Assembly (NCBI GenBank): GCA_905221605.1
Contig: CAJNDS010000302.1
Coordinates: 460,450 to 524,449, forward strand
Direction of reading: 5' to 3'
DNA: 64,000 bases
Source: Symbiodinium natans
Taxonomy: Eukaryota > Sar > Dinophyceae > Suessiales > Symbiodiniaceae
This document shows, piece after piece, positions 33,201 to 41,630 of the stretch (its first letter is position 1; each line of letters opens with the position of its first letter). The notes under the pieces were generated by a model that had not been told where the DNA came from, ran no database searches, and saw only the letters and a program-made list of their open reading frames with translations. A program made the position numbers and the translations under genes.

Positions 33201-33387
33201 GCAAGCGTCTACCGCTGTGGATGCAGAGCTGGGTCAATCTTGCCAAGCGATTGAGGACGCAAAGAGAGAAGGATTGGTATCCTCAATTCAAAGGTGCGTG
33301 CAGGATCCTGTTCTTACAGTATCGGACCTGGAGTATGTTCTGCTGCGACTTCACCTCAGTATCGATACCCATCGGAAGAAGAAGTGA
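30154..33387 (+). CDS. element polyprotein, segment 4 (CCCH fingers 4-6, basic tail)
   Basis: 1077 codons to TGA at 33385-33387. The listed GTG is not a likely start; the segment continues segment 3. An N-terminal part has GQEVAGQ-type repeats. The middle (about 30690-31960) is a folded-looking region of unknown family (LPVVGNYPLSVMGALL, ILMALWKKGYRAGYRR). A tandem array of three fingers follows at 32146-32382; the first (C-x9-C) and third have all ligands, the second ends in Q instead of H (CAFSQ) and may be inactive. The C-terminus is highly charged with lysine blocks (KKVKKKRKT) typical of nuclear localisation or nucleic-acid contact. An acidic VYDDDTK at about 32524 is not a polymerase motif. 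Role unknown. Confidence 0.7.
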   Translation: MTSQVFSLPQPSRRTEQSQKRARGGSVIVGSLAVGSTDEVLPGQGVAGQVNVSESAQVLPGQEVAGQETALEGAVQISGEETGQKEGEGGSNELRGDGAKTLDVRPVKRDPQQLLIKGLLSRIYWKVAVGKLPVGQRDCQKGSNKMDRNLVISMSSEGASEQDLNLALEDDAEQSMDDGVMVVMVYDPRVLIQSPTTDWVMRRGLTDRTIWPAIATEARRICAEMVQVDELNAQLGPGTLLFQRRDQGHYGDLHHSFHDNPCLPVVGNYPLSVMGALLSPGLEGEFKNTDKFGTAMEAIAYDWSRSPGMEVHVELMARVAKLVAPFLTLGGQGSVVNLEFLWQRGKAQLMEFLQAATCADQLEVLWKRMDDDADEEVDPSTMVLEILGQEDAVLDQGNNESLIPIEDAGGETIGDTGRDGKAPEVSPEEETSSGSSRLAGTRMFLWSVYARVTSSWDFSTQDRTTGKIFDSTKGYPGEGPDNGDDSSSKRNLPWISEDYLDEVVSKKMERSSDMDRLDGFVPESKGQLEKVEVENVTASRILMALWKKGYRAGYRRLCRLNVSGCKVGAMKHPIKRVQKIGTRKAFMKMFNVFGSSQHGSGVGGKPIMKVVGPRPGFPAVLQASNTDSTLGEGSSFQVHGNVHVEQNRPMDRYEAERLEKRKKGFCYWFSRGKDRCKFGEDCKFIHSEDDVVLHSYWCKYYVAGRPCFAGKECAFSQDATGVRCIQFAQSGKCRYGDRCVFEHGDPLDEQRPRSLRTPPRDGPRRSSGSKGGEKEISPERFDDGEEDFMVYDDDTKMVELLMEAISFMSNGKSDLARAEADPLFKLLNFTGDTDQLDREWCSWTTGMLSVLELHEVVKSYEVSLAEVEEWVNDLRIWFERANVGEEEVPKRGKKRSLERESSKDIPAEKEVVETSETEVAVEEEVKKVKKKRKTAAIEDPYTLMVPKPKKMPAIIEKGGSSSNAVVSAGEKASKMRTKSSVVGKTKKKEKSQSPKKEEVVVVKGPEEKDRSSDVDAQASTAVDAELGQSCQAIEDAKREGLVSSIQRCVQDPVLTVSDLEYVLLRLHLSIDTHRKKK

Positions 33388-33749
33388 CTGGATGGGATGG
33401 ATGAAGGGATGGTTTTTCTCTTTCAGAAGACAGGTGCGCTGGAACAGCCAATGTGCTGAAAATATGGTGGTTACTATTAAGGGTATGGAAATCCCTGATA
33501 GTAGAAGTCAGTAGCTTTTCGCGTAACGAAGACCACGGTTTGTGGTGAAGAAGACCGAAGAGTCTTCAATGAAAAGAGGATCATGGTGAAAAAAGATTCT
33601 CTGTGGTTAGTGGGTTTAGCCAATGTGCTATAATTTCGTCCTGGATGACGTAAAACCATATTGTGCATTTCAAGCAGCTGGCTGCTGCCTAAATGGCGGT
33701 TTTTGGCCAAAGATCTGCACCTCCAATGTGTCCTAGGAAATCCTAGGAC
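33388..33749 (+). other. 3' untranslated region of the element
   Basis: Non-coding between the last stop and the purine tract. No second gene is seen. Confidence 0.6.
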
Positions 33750-33757
33750 AGGGGGAG
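33750..33757 (+). other. polypurine tract
   Basis: AGGGGGAG immediately before the right LTR, the expected place for plus-strand priming. Confidence 0.65.
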
Positions 33758-33980
33758 TGCGGAGCTGCAGTTGGTATTGTAGAAAGGAGTTGATGTTGAA
33801 AGGTGAAGGGGTCAATGTACCCGGTACAAATTTTTTGGCTCAAGGAACTTGGGCATGCGCCCTGAAGAAAGAAGTGTGTGTTGGTTTTGGGTTGGTTTGT
33901 TGTTTGTTGGTCCAGGGGATCAAGGGCTTCTGTTGGGGTTGACTATCTTGTTCCCTGTCCCCCTTTGGTTGCCCCCCGTA
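33758..33980 (+). repeat. right LTR (223 bp)
   Basis: Identical to the left LTR as read; followed by TAGGG. Confidence 0.9.
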
Positions 33981-34248
33981 TAGGGTTTAGGGTCCAGGGT
34001 TTAGGGTTTAGGGTGTTACAGGGACTTCACGGGCGGAGGGGGGGAGTGGAAATCATTTAGCGGTTTATAATGGGTTCGAGGTTGATAGGGGCTTAGGGCC
34101 GTTTAGGGGTTTAGGGCTTGTGGGGGTTTGGGGTTCATAGGGCTTTCGACGCTCACACTGCACGAGGCAGGCGAGGTTCATACCAATGAGGGTTTAGGGG
34201 TTTAGGTGTTTATGGTTTAGGGGAGGTTGAGGGTTTTTAGGGGCCGAG

Positions 34249-34348
34249 GGTTTACAACAAACCCAAATTGCTACTATTGCAAGTCCAGGTGCATGGACAA
34301 GTACAGGCCAATGGACAGGCAGGGTTTCTCTGCGGGGGCGGCGTACTG
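34249..34348 (+). CDS. probable exon, strand uncertain
   Basis: Plus reading: acceptor CCGAG|GG, donor TACTG|GTAAACC, landmark NCYYCKSRCMDKYRPMD. Minus reading over nearly the same bases (acceptor GTGCAAG|GT, donor TTTGG|GTTTG, landmark VLVHAPGLAIVAIW) is also open. One of the two is probably real. Confidence 0.35.
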
Positions 34349-34447
34349 GTAAACCTTGCACGGCAATGGTTCTCAAAGGGTTCGCTCGTGGGTCAAAACC
34401 CTAAACCCTAAACCTTAAACCCTAACCCCTAAACCCACATTCACCAG

Positions 34448-34540
34448 CAGAAGCTAAACAGCAAAATTAAAGCATGCCTACGCATGTTCATACACCGCGA
34501 GCCCGGAGCCCGCAAACTTGAATACAACGCGGCCCCCTAA
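34448..34540 (+). CDS. probable terminal exon
   Basis: Acceptor ACATTCACCAG|CAG, then 30 codons to TAA (landmark KIKACLRMFIHREPGARKLE). It lies between two CCCTAAA runs. Confidence 0.35.
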   Translation, partial: QKLNSKIKACLRMFIHREPGARKLEYNAAP

Positions 34541-34696
34541 ACCCTAACCCCTAAACCCTCAGCCCTAAACCCTAAACCCTAACCGCCGAGCTCAACTAGG
34601 TTCGACTCGAGGCGCCATGGTGCTCAGCGGCACGCCGTAGATCATCAGCATCATCCCTCCGTCACGGGCCGCTTTCTGTTTGTCGAGGGTATATTA

Positions 34697-34800
34697 TCGG
34701 GGCCTTCATGACTAGAACAGGGTTTTTGGGGGGGTTATTACAAGATAGTTACAAAGAGACCATAAGGGAATACGATTAGCACTTATTCCGACCCCTATAG
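34697..34800. repeat. dispersed repeat with ATTCCGACCCCT end, copy 2
   Basis: Shares GGCCTTCATGACTAGAACAG, AAGGGAATACGATT and ATTCCGACCCCT with 19349-19476. Confidence 0.5.
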
Positions 34801-35033
34801 ACTATATGGGGGTTCTACCAGCCCAGCCCCTTCAGTCAGGCTGCATCAGCTTGCCCGACCGGTTTGTGGGGCTCTCGTTCTCAATTTTGCGCAACGGCGT
34901 GGGAGGCGTTGGCATGCTTTTAAGAAGCGCGGCTTTTGTGTGGCTTTTCAGCACCCTTAACTGTAAGACTACTTGGCTTTGTAGGTTAGAGGCCCACCTG
35001 GACTCGAAGATTCTGGCAGCTGGCTCTTTACAC

Positions 35034-35134
35034 TTGGGATGTTCCTCCTTATACTAAGAGTCCTCTATGGGGATTCTAGCACCCCCTATTATAATCCCTA
35101 TTAAGGACTGTTAGTAAAAGGGGGAACATCCCAA
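35034..35134. mobile_element. MITE, TTGGGATGTTC family, copy 3
   Basis: About 40-bp inverted arms (TTGGGATGTTCCTCCTTATA / complement) around CACCCCCTATTATAATCC. The flanking 8-mers are no longer alike. Confidence 0.8.
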
Positions 35135-35534
35135 CCTAAAACGCTACAACCACGCAGGGTGCAAGCGTCGGCGCTTTGTTGTTTGTGTCTCGTTCCAGAA
35201 CGTCAAGCATCTTTGGAGGGGGTTGGGCATGTCCCTCCACCCACCCAAAATCCCCCCTAAACCCTGAACCCTAAATCCAAAATCCTGATCCAAGCAAAGC
35301 CCACGAGGAACAAGGGAAGCCCTCAGGCAGGGCAACCCGGCCAAAGGCCAGAATTGGGTTTAGGGCTCCTGGAAGGTGGACCTAGCGGCATAGGCCACAA
35401 AGACGACGAGTGTTTTGAAACAAAAAGGGGTATTAACAGACATGGTGTAGGATTCCCAGTTGCCCATCCAGCCTCCGCAAGATCGCAGAAGAATCGTGGA
35501 TCCAAGGACAATTTCACCTTAGTGCAGACGCAGT

Positions 35535-35553
35535 CTCTCTCTCTCTCTCTCTC
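35535..35553. repeat. (CT)n microsatellite
   Basis: Nine CT units. Confidence 0.85.
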
Positions 35554-35735
35554 GCAAACACGGAGAGGCAGAGCAAAACCGCACGCAAAACAAAAAGCAA
35601 GGAGGGTCATTCTGCTAACTTCTTCCTCATACGAAACTACCCGGTGCAAATCCTGTGTATGCCCCTGGCCTACTAGGAGCAGCGGAGAAGGCCACCGACG
35701 ACGACAACCCGCGCACAATGATTGATTGCAGCAGC

Positions 35736-35833
35736 TTGGGATGTTCCCCCTTCTACGAACAGTCCTTTATGGAGGTTGCAATACGGGGTACTATCATCCC
35801 CATTGAGGACTGCTAGTACAACGGGGAACATCA
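35736..35833. mobile_element. MITE, TTGGGATGTTC family, copy 4
   Basis: Ends TTGGGATGTTCCCCC / GGGGAACATC. Flanking 8-mers GCAGCAGC and GCAGCAGT (7 of 8). Confidence 0.75.
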
Positions 35834-36364
35834 CGAGCAGCAGTGCTACGAGTAGAGCCGACAAGGAGCACATGCCTGATATCTGAAATAGGCCCCCGGC
35901 GGGTGGAGGTTTCTTCCGCTGCGGTTTAAGACTGTTGCTGCTCACCCCCAGGTTTCCCAACATCCCAACATCGTAGTTCTGCTGAACCCTAAACCCCAAA
36001 CCCTAACACTAATGTTCCCGCCGTCGTCTTTTGCTCATTTGGAGGCCCCCCTTGACCTGACCTAATGGGCCCTGCTAAGTTCCCGCATCTAGAACAACCC
36101 ACGTCCCGAATCTATAATCTGCTGTTTGGCTGGTGCCCCAATTTTTCCAAGCCTTGTGCTTAGGGTTTAGGGTTTCGGGTTGTGGAGATCTTGGCTCTCT
36201 GCGGAGAGAGAGGGGTGTTCTTCTCCTCGGGCTCAGGGTTCAGGGTTCAGGGTTCAGGGTTTAGGGTTTAGGGTTTAGGGCGGCTCTTAGGCAAGTCGCT
36301 TGACCAAGCACCGCATCGATGCAGCACTGGCACGAGCGCCCAGGTGAGAACTGCCTGAACATAC

Positions 36365-36530
36365 CTGTGGCACCCAATGGCATATACAGGGCAAGCGTGG
36401 AATCATTGAAAACGCCAACTCCGTCTAGGCATCCGGCATCCCCCTTTTGACACCAAAGATTGCATCCCCAACAGGAGCTAGAGACATCAACAACAGCTAC
36501 GGAACCCATTCGCATCATCCGAGGTGCAGG
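36365..36530 (-). CDS. exon, unknown gene
   Basis: Acceptor CATAGGCAG|CCT and donor GCCACAG|GTATGT, the latter a perfect GT consensus. 55 codons; landmarks SVAVVDVSSSCWGCNLWCQK and STLALYMPLGA. Cysteine-rich. No family recognised. Confidence 0.55.
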
Positions 36531-36535
36531 CTGCC

Positions 36536-36616
36536 TATGATGAACCGCCGCAAGAATGTGTAGCTCCGGCCCTCCGTGATGAACCGGGAGAGGATCGCGC
36601 CCAGAGGTTGCAACAC
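36536..36616 (-). CDS. exon or C-terminal exon, unknown gene
   Basis: Acceptor AAGATGTGCAG|GTG; landmark LGAILSRFITEGRSYTFL. If not spliced near 36536 the frame ends at a TGA about 16 bases later. Because that overlaps the next exon in another frame, the border between 36536 and 36530 is unresolved. Confidence 0.45.
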
Positions 36617-36716
36617 CTGCACATCTTGTGGTTCACTTTGTGTTATATAGGGGCCATGACTCGAACTCTGCGAAGTCAGAAGTTGGGCCCCGGGGAGTTT
36701 TAAGGGCTCAGGGTTA

Positions 36717-36816
36717 GGATGTTCCCAACATCCTGCTAACCCTCCTTAATAGGGATCATAGTACCCCCTATTCTAATCCCTTCAATGGTCAATTCGCATG
36801 AGGGGGAACATCCAAA
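36717..36816. mobile_element. MITE, TTGGGATGTTC family, copy 5
   Basis: Ends TTAGGATGTTCCC / GGGGGAACATCC. More decayed than other copies. Confidence 0.65.
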
Positions 36817-36939
36817 CCTTAGGGTTTTAGGGGGATTCCCCAAATCCCACCGACTCTAACCCGCAGCCTGCGGGGCGGAGAGCATGAACCCAGAGGACAC
36901 GGCTCCGTAACCAAGCCTGGGCGGACTGAAAGTTGCAAG

Positions 36940-38500
36940 CCATGTTCCTCTCACACCTTCTGCTTCAGAATCTTGAAATCACGTATCACGAATCTCAAGG
37001 TAATGTCCCCAGTATCCTGCCCTTCTCGCAACCATTCGTTCCCGCTTGGTGCTTGTTTCTGGCCTCTTGCGCCCTGCTCTCTCTCTCAGTCTCTCTCTCT
37101 CTTGCTTTCTTTGGGGCAAGGGGCAAGCCCCGCGCCAAGGCGCGCCCCGATCCTGCGCCACTCGGGCCTCTTCTATCCGCCGCCCCATGTTTTTTTTCTC
37201 TTTGCTTTGCTTTGCTTAGGGGCATAGGGACGAACCCTGCGCCGAGGCGCGCCCCGCTTCCGCGTTACGTGAAACTGCAATGTTGTCTGTGGCCGCCCTG
37301 TTGGCGGCCGCGCGATGCGCCGCCTTAGTGAGTCCTTAGTGCTCCCTGCAAGCCAACTCCCACACCACCAGTATCCCCAAACCCCCCAGAACCCCCAAAC
37401 TGCCAGAACCAGCCGAAACCTAGCCCCCTATCCCCCACCCCGCAACACCGAAGACCTCCCCAAGGCCCCCTGAACGACGCCTCAACCTTCCGAAGGTCCA
37501 ACCTCCCCGTCCCCCACCCCTCAACTCTTAGCCCCTTCACAGGTTACGTTCCCACCAAAGGCTCTGTACCGACACCGCGCAACGGCCATCCCCGTGATCC
37601 CCAAGCCGCCCCCCTTAGTGAACTACACACCTACACCATCATGCCGGGGAGGCTCGACAACACTCTGGCCCTTACTGTGCACGGGCCTTGTTGGCGTGAG
37701 ACTGCTAGCGGCCCAGCCCCAAACCCCTAAATCAACACTTGCTAACAGCCCCCCAACAGCCCCCTACACTGCTGGTTCCACGTGTTTTTTCTCTCTTTCT
37801 TTCTTTCTTTCTTGGGGGCGAGGGGGCAAGCCCCCGGGCGTTCGCGCCCGCCCCGGAAAACTCTCTCTCTCTCTCACTCTCTTCCCCCCCCCCCCTCTCT
37901 CTCCCTCTCCCTCCCTTTAGGGTCTAGGGCTAAGGGTTTTGGGGTTGACCTTAAGCCTTACATTCTCTTCCCCTCTTCCTTCTCCCCAATTCTTCTCTCT
38001 CCCTGGTTCTGTCCTCCTCGCCCCTGCCTTAGTGTGCTCTAAAAACCCCGGAGGCCCGGCTGCGGAGGCCCCACCGAGCCAATTTAAAGCCTTGGTAGAA
38101 ATTGAAAGAAACAGGAATCACAGTAGGGGGAGAGAGACAGAGCAAGAGATAGGGATGCAAGGAGAAGAGACTCAACGAAGAAGAGCAAGCAGGAAGACAA
38201 ATCTCTGGTCCTAGTTTTGTCTTCTTGCTTTGTGAAGAGAGGAAGCGGAGAAACAAAAAGTAAGAATGGAAGTCAAGAGGTTTTGCCCGCATCATCCCTT
38301 TCCTCCTCATATTGTCATCTCTCTCTCTCTTTCTTTCTTTCTTCCGGAGGGCGTGGAGGCCGAAACCTCCGGGCGTCATCGCCCGCCCCTGTTTCCGGAG
38401 CGGTACTCGGGCACAGTTGAAGACAATGATGTCTCTCTCTCTCTCTCTCTCTCTTCTTATGTGTCTTCATTTTCTTCTGCTGCAGGGCTTGATCTCTCTC
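36940..38500. repeat. CT-rich low-complexity zone with GC hairpin modules
   Basis: Four times (about 37075, 37190, 37785, 38318) a CT/TTTC tract is followed by a GC-rich inverted segment such as GGGGGCAAGCCCCC and GGGCGTTCGCGCCC. No exon is convincing. Open frames here are low complexity. Confidence 0.6.
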
Positions 38501-38507
38501 TGCTTAT

Positions 38508-38590
38508 TTGTATTCTTCTTCTTCTTCTTCTTCTTCTTCTTCTTCTTCTTCTTCTTCTTCTTCTTCTTCTTCTTGTTCTTGTTCTTCGTC
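38508..38590. repeat. (CTT)n microsatellite
   Basis: More than twenty CTT units. Open frames across it are poly-Ser, poly-Phe or poly-Lys artefacts. Confidence 0.95.
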
Positions 38591-38839
38591 TTCTTCTTCT
38601 GCTGTCTTTCTCGCTCTGTCTTCCCCCCTACCCCAGCCCCCCGCCGCCACCCTTTACTCCAAACCCAAACAAACCCCAAACCCCAAACCCAGGGGTAGCG
38701 CTCTGATCATACATATATATATATATATCTAGAAATACATCTACGGTACATATGCATATACATGTATGTATATACCTGTGTATACATATTGCTGTGTGTC
38801 TCCAATCAAAGTTATGAAGCAGCAAAGGCTCTGTCGCAC

Positions 38840-38948
38840 AAGGTCGTAAGAAATTGGCGTCAGAATCGTCATGTCCTCGGCTTTGTCAACATTCATCTTG
38901 GAGCCCTCTGCCGTCGACGGGGCCGACTTCTTGAAGGCAGCCAAGCAA
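38840..38948 (-). CDS. exon, unknown gene
   Basis: Acceptor CCACAATAG|T, possible donor GACCTT|GTGCG. Landmark APSTAEGSKMNVDKAEDMTI. Good codon composition. Neighbouring minus-strand frame 38960-39090 (VVNPVSPETGDVF) may be the preceding exon. Confidence 0.5.
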
Positions 38949-39458
38949 CTATTGTGGCGAGGATCCACTGCCCCAGCCAGACTACCCGCAGAGCTCGGCG
39001 CCCGGAGGAGAAGACGTCGCCCGTCTCAGGGGATACTGGGTTCACAACCCCGCCTGCTGCGTGAAGCCTCTCAAAGCCCAAACACCTCCCTTGTCGCGGC
39101 CCCAACCCCCAACCCCGAACTCTCTAACCCCAGCACAGACCCCACAACAAGGTTTCAGGAACCCCAAACCGAGGCCCTGGAGCCTAAACAGTATAATTTT
39201 TCAGAGGCAGGCCATAGGTCTGTAATCCCCCCATGGTTTTGAACCCGGAAGTGAGCTGCATCCTCCCCTTCCACGCTGAGCGGAGCATGTGACGGGAGCC
39301 TGTTCCCTGAAAGCAACGCGCCGAAACCCAAACCGAACTCTCGTAGCTTGCAGGAGTGCCCAAAGACGACATGATTCAGCCCAAAGGCATCAAGCCCCAA
39401 ATGCACAAATACCCGCCAAAACCATCCAATGAAGCTCTACAAGCCCAACACTACGCCC

Positions 39459-39460
39459 AC

Positions 39461-39491
<31 letters not shown>

Positions 39492-39497
39492 AGAAAA
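39459..39497. repeat. poly-C / poly-A run
   Basis: About 20 C followed by about 10 A. Length uncertain because of homopolymer reading. Confidence 0.9.
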
Positions 39498-39499
39498 AA

Positions 39500-40066
39500 C
39501 AGCAGGCCTCGCCTTGCAGCTCAAGGCCTCCAGAAGCACGGGTAGCAGCAAGCAGCCAACCTTGGCTACGGGCTGTTTCAACTCATGGCCTCAACAATCA
39601 TTTTAAGGCTCAAGGGTTGAGAACAGTAGATCGTTCGGGGTTGAGTGTTGAGAAGCTTGGGGCTTCAGGTGCTTGCGGACACTGCAGCTTGAGGTTTAAA
39701 AGCTTAAAACGGTCTGGGCTCAGGTAGACTTCGCGCATTTTGAGGCATGCCCGCCTAGAAAGCACTTCATTAATGGCTGGGGGCTTTTCGCCAGTAAGAG
39801 CGCCTGGAGAGCTTAGGGGTTGCTTGGGGCCAGGAGGGCGTAACCCGAACCAGCTTGTGAGCCTTCTCGAAGGGCGATGGCATGCTGGTAACCCGCACTT
39901 TCATTGGACTTTTAGGGCAGATGGGGCTTCTTACGGGGGGCTAGTTGTGGGCAAGTTCACTGGAGATATGGCCGGCGTCCACTCTCTTGTACGCGGATGG
40001 GCAACACGGCTAGAACGAATCCCTGCCTGCCCTCGGCCCAAAACCCGGGGTTTCCGACATTAGGGG
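39500..40066. other. no gene resolved
   Basis: Open frames on the plus strand (39740-40063) lack splice or composition support. Confidence 0.35.
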
Positions 40067-40149
40067 TACCTTCTTGTGGTCCTTATCGTATGGGAATCCC
40101 AATATTTGGGGTCCATGTTAGGGTGCCCTATTCTCAGAAAACCCCCCAG
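40067..40149. mobile_element. MITE, GGGGTCC family, degenerate copy
   Basis: TTGTGGTCCTTATCGTATGG...TATTTGGGGTCCATGTTAGGG...AGAAAACCCCCCAG follows the family pattern. Confidence 0.45.
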
Positions 40150-40182
40150 TTAAGACCCCACAGGCCCTCAAAGAAAAAAAGC

Positions 40183-40257
40183 CGCGGCGCAGAGAGAAGG
40201 ATGGTGACCGAGGAGAAGCTGTCACCGATGGCCTTCATGCCACGGATACTGGGGCCA
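40183..40257 (-). CDS. exon, unknown gene
   Basis: Acceptor CTAAACCCGAG|T in an antisense telomere-like tract; GC donor possible at 40183. Landmark IRGMKAIGDSFSSVTILL. Confidence 0.45.
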
Positions 40258-40287
40258 CTCGGGTTTAGGGTTTAGGGCCAGTTTAGG

Positions 40288-40356
40288 GTTTAGTGTTTGT
40301 AGGGTTTGTAGGGTTTGCAGGGTTTGCAGGGTTTGCAGGGTTTGTAGGGTTTGTAG
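40288..40356. repeat. GGGTTTGTA nonamer repeat
   Basis: Seven to eight units of TAGGGTTTG / CAGGGTTTG, a telomere-like derivative. Confidence 0.85.
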
Positions 40357-40359
40357 GGC

Positions 40360-41204
40360 TCAGATCACAAAACTGACACTTCCTAAACCAATGTCAAGTC
40401 ATGGAGTACCTGGAAACCAGTGCACGTCAGCCTGTCAACAGGATGATCGGCCGCAAACACGCGACATTGCACGCCGACGAGACGCGCAAAAGCTCGCTGG
40501 TTCCTTTATACGCGGGGCTAAAGGAGGTACCCTTATAAGGGACCTTAGGGGTTCGTTAGGGGTTATTTAGGGGCTACTTAGGTTTTTATATAGGGACTAG
40601 TCTAGGGGTCCCTCCGTATGTTTGATGGCCTCCACCCCCTAACACCAACCCTCACCCCAGACCAAGGGCTTGCAGGCATAATTGAACTTAAATACTTGAT
40701 TCTAAAGTAACAGTAATATATTAATGCAACATGCGAGTGTAAAAATGAAAGAACTTAAAAGCACAACATCATCATATGGCAATCTAAAGCATGCGTCAGC
40801 AGGCCTCGAGCAAGTGGCCGGAGCCAATCAGCTCAACAGCGGACATATGGAGCACGTGCCTCGATGAACGCGCAGTTGAATCCGCGGGGTCGGGGGTGAA
40901 GGGGGAGTTCCTTTATTCAGGAACTTGCACATTTGGTTGTTTACGATTCATGTAGTCGCCAGATAGTAGGATTCCCTTATTAACAAGGAGCCCAATAAGG
41001 TACCCCTTCTTTCGGACATCCCCATGTTGCGGGAGCATACGCCCCCTGGTGCGGGAAACGCGTGGGTTCTCTCTGAAGTATGGCCCTTTCTAGAGTGCTT
41101 CGTATATTGGGCCACAGCTCAGTCTTTGCTGTGGCAAACACAGGGCTGCTTGCGGTGCTGGCTTCTTAGAACGGACGCGACATGTGTTGGTTACGTCTTC
41201 AAAC
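40360..41204. other. no gene resolved
   Basis: A block of TTAGGGG/GGTACC words (about 40525-40620) and an antisense GGGGTCC-family remnant (about 40960-41015). No exon seen. Confidence 0.4.
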
Positions 41205-41295
41205 CCGCTTCCTCCACTGCGTTGTCACTTCCTCGTGGGATCCCTTCTCAACAAGCTCTCTCAACGACATCTCGCGCCAGCGTTGCGCAATCAGA
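41205..41295 (-). CDS. exon, unknown gene
   Basis: Acceptor CAACTCGGACAG|T, donor AAGCGG|GTTTGAAG. Landmark QRWREMSLRELVEKGSHEE, helical and charged. Confidence 0.5.
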
Positions 41296-41525
41296 CTGTC
41301 CGAGTTGTTGCGCAGAATTCAGGTTGTGATTCTTATCTTCTATCATGATCATTGCGATTGTTGTTACTGATATGAGCTATTGGTTATTGAAACTACTATT
41401 ACTAACCACTTGCAAAGGTTGCACGCGTTCATGCTTGCTACACGTTTTGCCTCGGAAGCTTCAAGCCTGCCGCTCGGTAACCGGATGGGAAAACCTGAAC
41501 CAGCTGCTGTTTCAACGTATATTTT

Positions 41526-41630
41526 TTGGGATGTCCCCCCTTATACCAACAGTCCTGAATACGGATGGTAGTACCCCTGCCTATTGTCATCCCTGTTAAG
41601 GACTGTTATGTATAAGGGGGAACATCCCAA
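41526..41630. mobile_element. MITE, TTGGGATGTTC family, copy 6
   Basis: TTGGGATGTCCCCCCTTATA arm and its complement ending GGGGGAACATCCCAA. Confidence 0.8.

Larger units (their letters stand above)
25367..33980 (+). mobile_element. LTR element without pol, carrying an RNA-binding polyprotein
   Basis: 8614 bp bounded by identical 223-bp LTRs (25367-25589, 33758-33980) that begin TG and end GTA, with TAGGG outside both ends. A primer site of half-tRNA type follows the left LTR at once, and a purine run, AGGGGGAG, precedes the right LTR. The interior is almost wholly coding on the plus strand (25655-33387). The coding sequence has a WW domain, an S1-like domain, a SAM-like segment and six CCCH-type fingers. 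I see no protease, integrase, reverse transcriptase or RNase H motifs. By layout it is a Ty1/copia-like element that would need polymerase supplied from elsewhere. Identical LTRs indicate recent insertion (or gene conversion). It has landed in a TTTAGGG tract. Confidence 0.85.

Noticed and set aside
38266-38732. Frames rich in Ser, Leu, Phe or Lys over the CTT microsatellite
   Set aside because: Pure translation of a triplet repeat and CT-rich flanks.
39598-39620. CATTTTAAGGCTCAAG as a spliced-leader relic
   Set aside because: Needs a two-base gap and is not followed by coding sequence.
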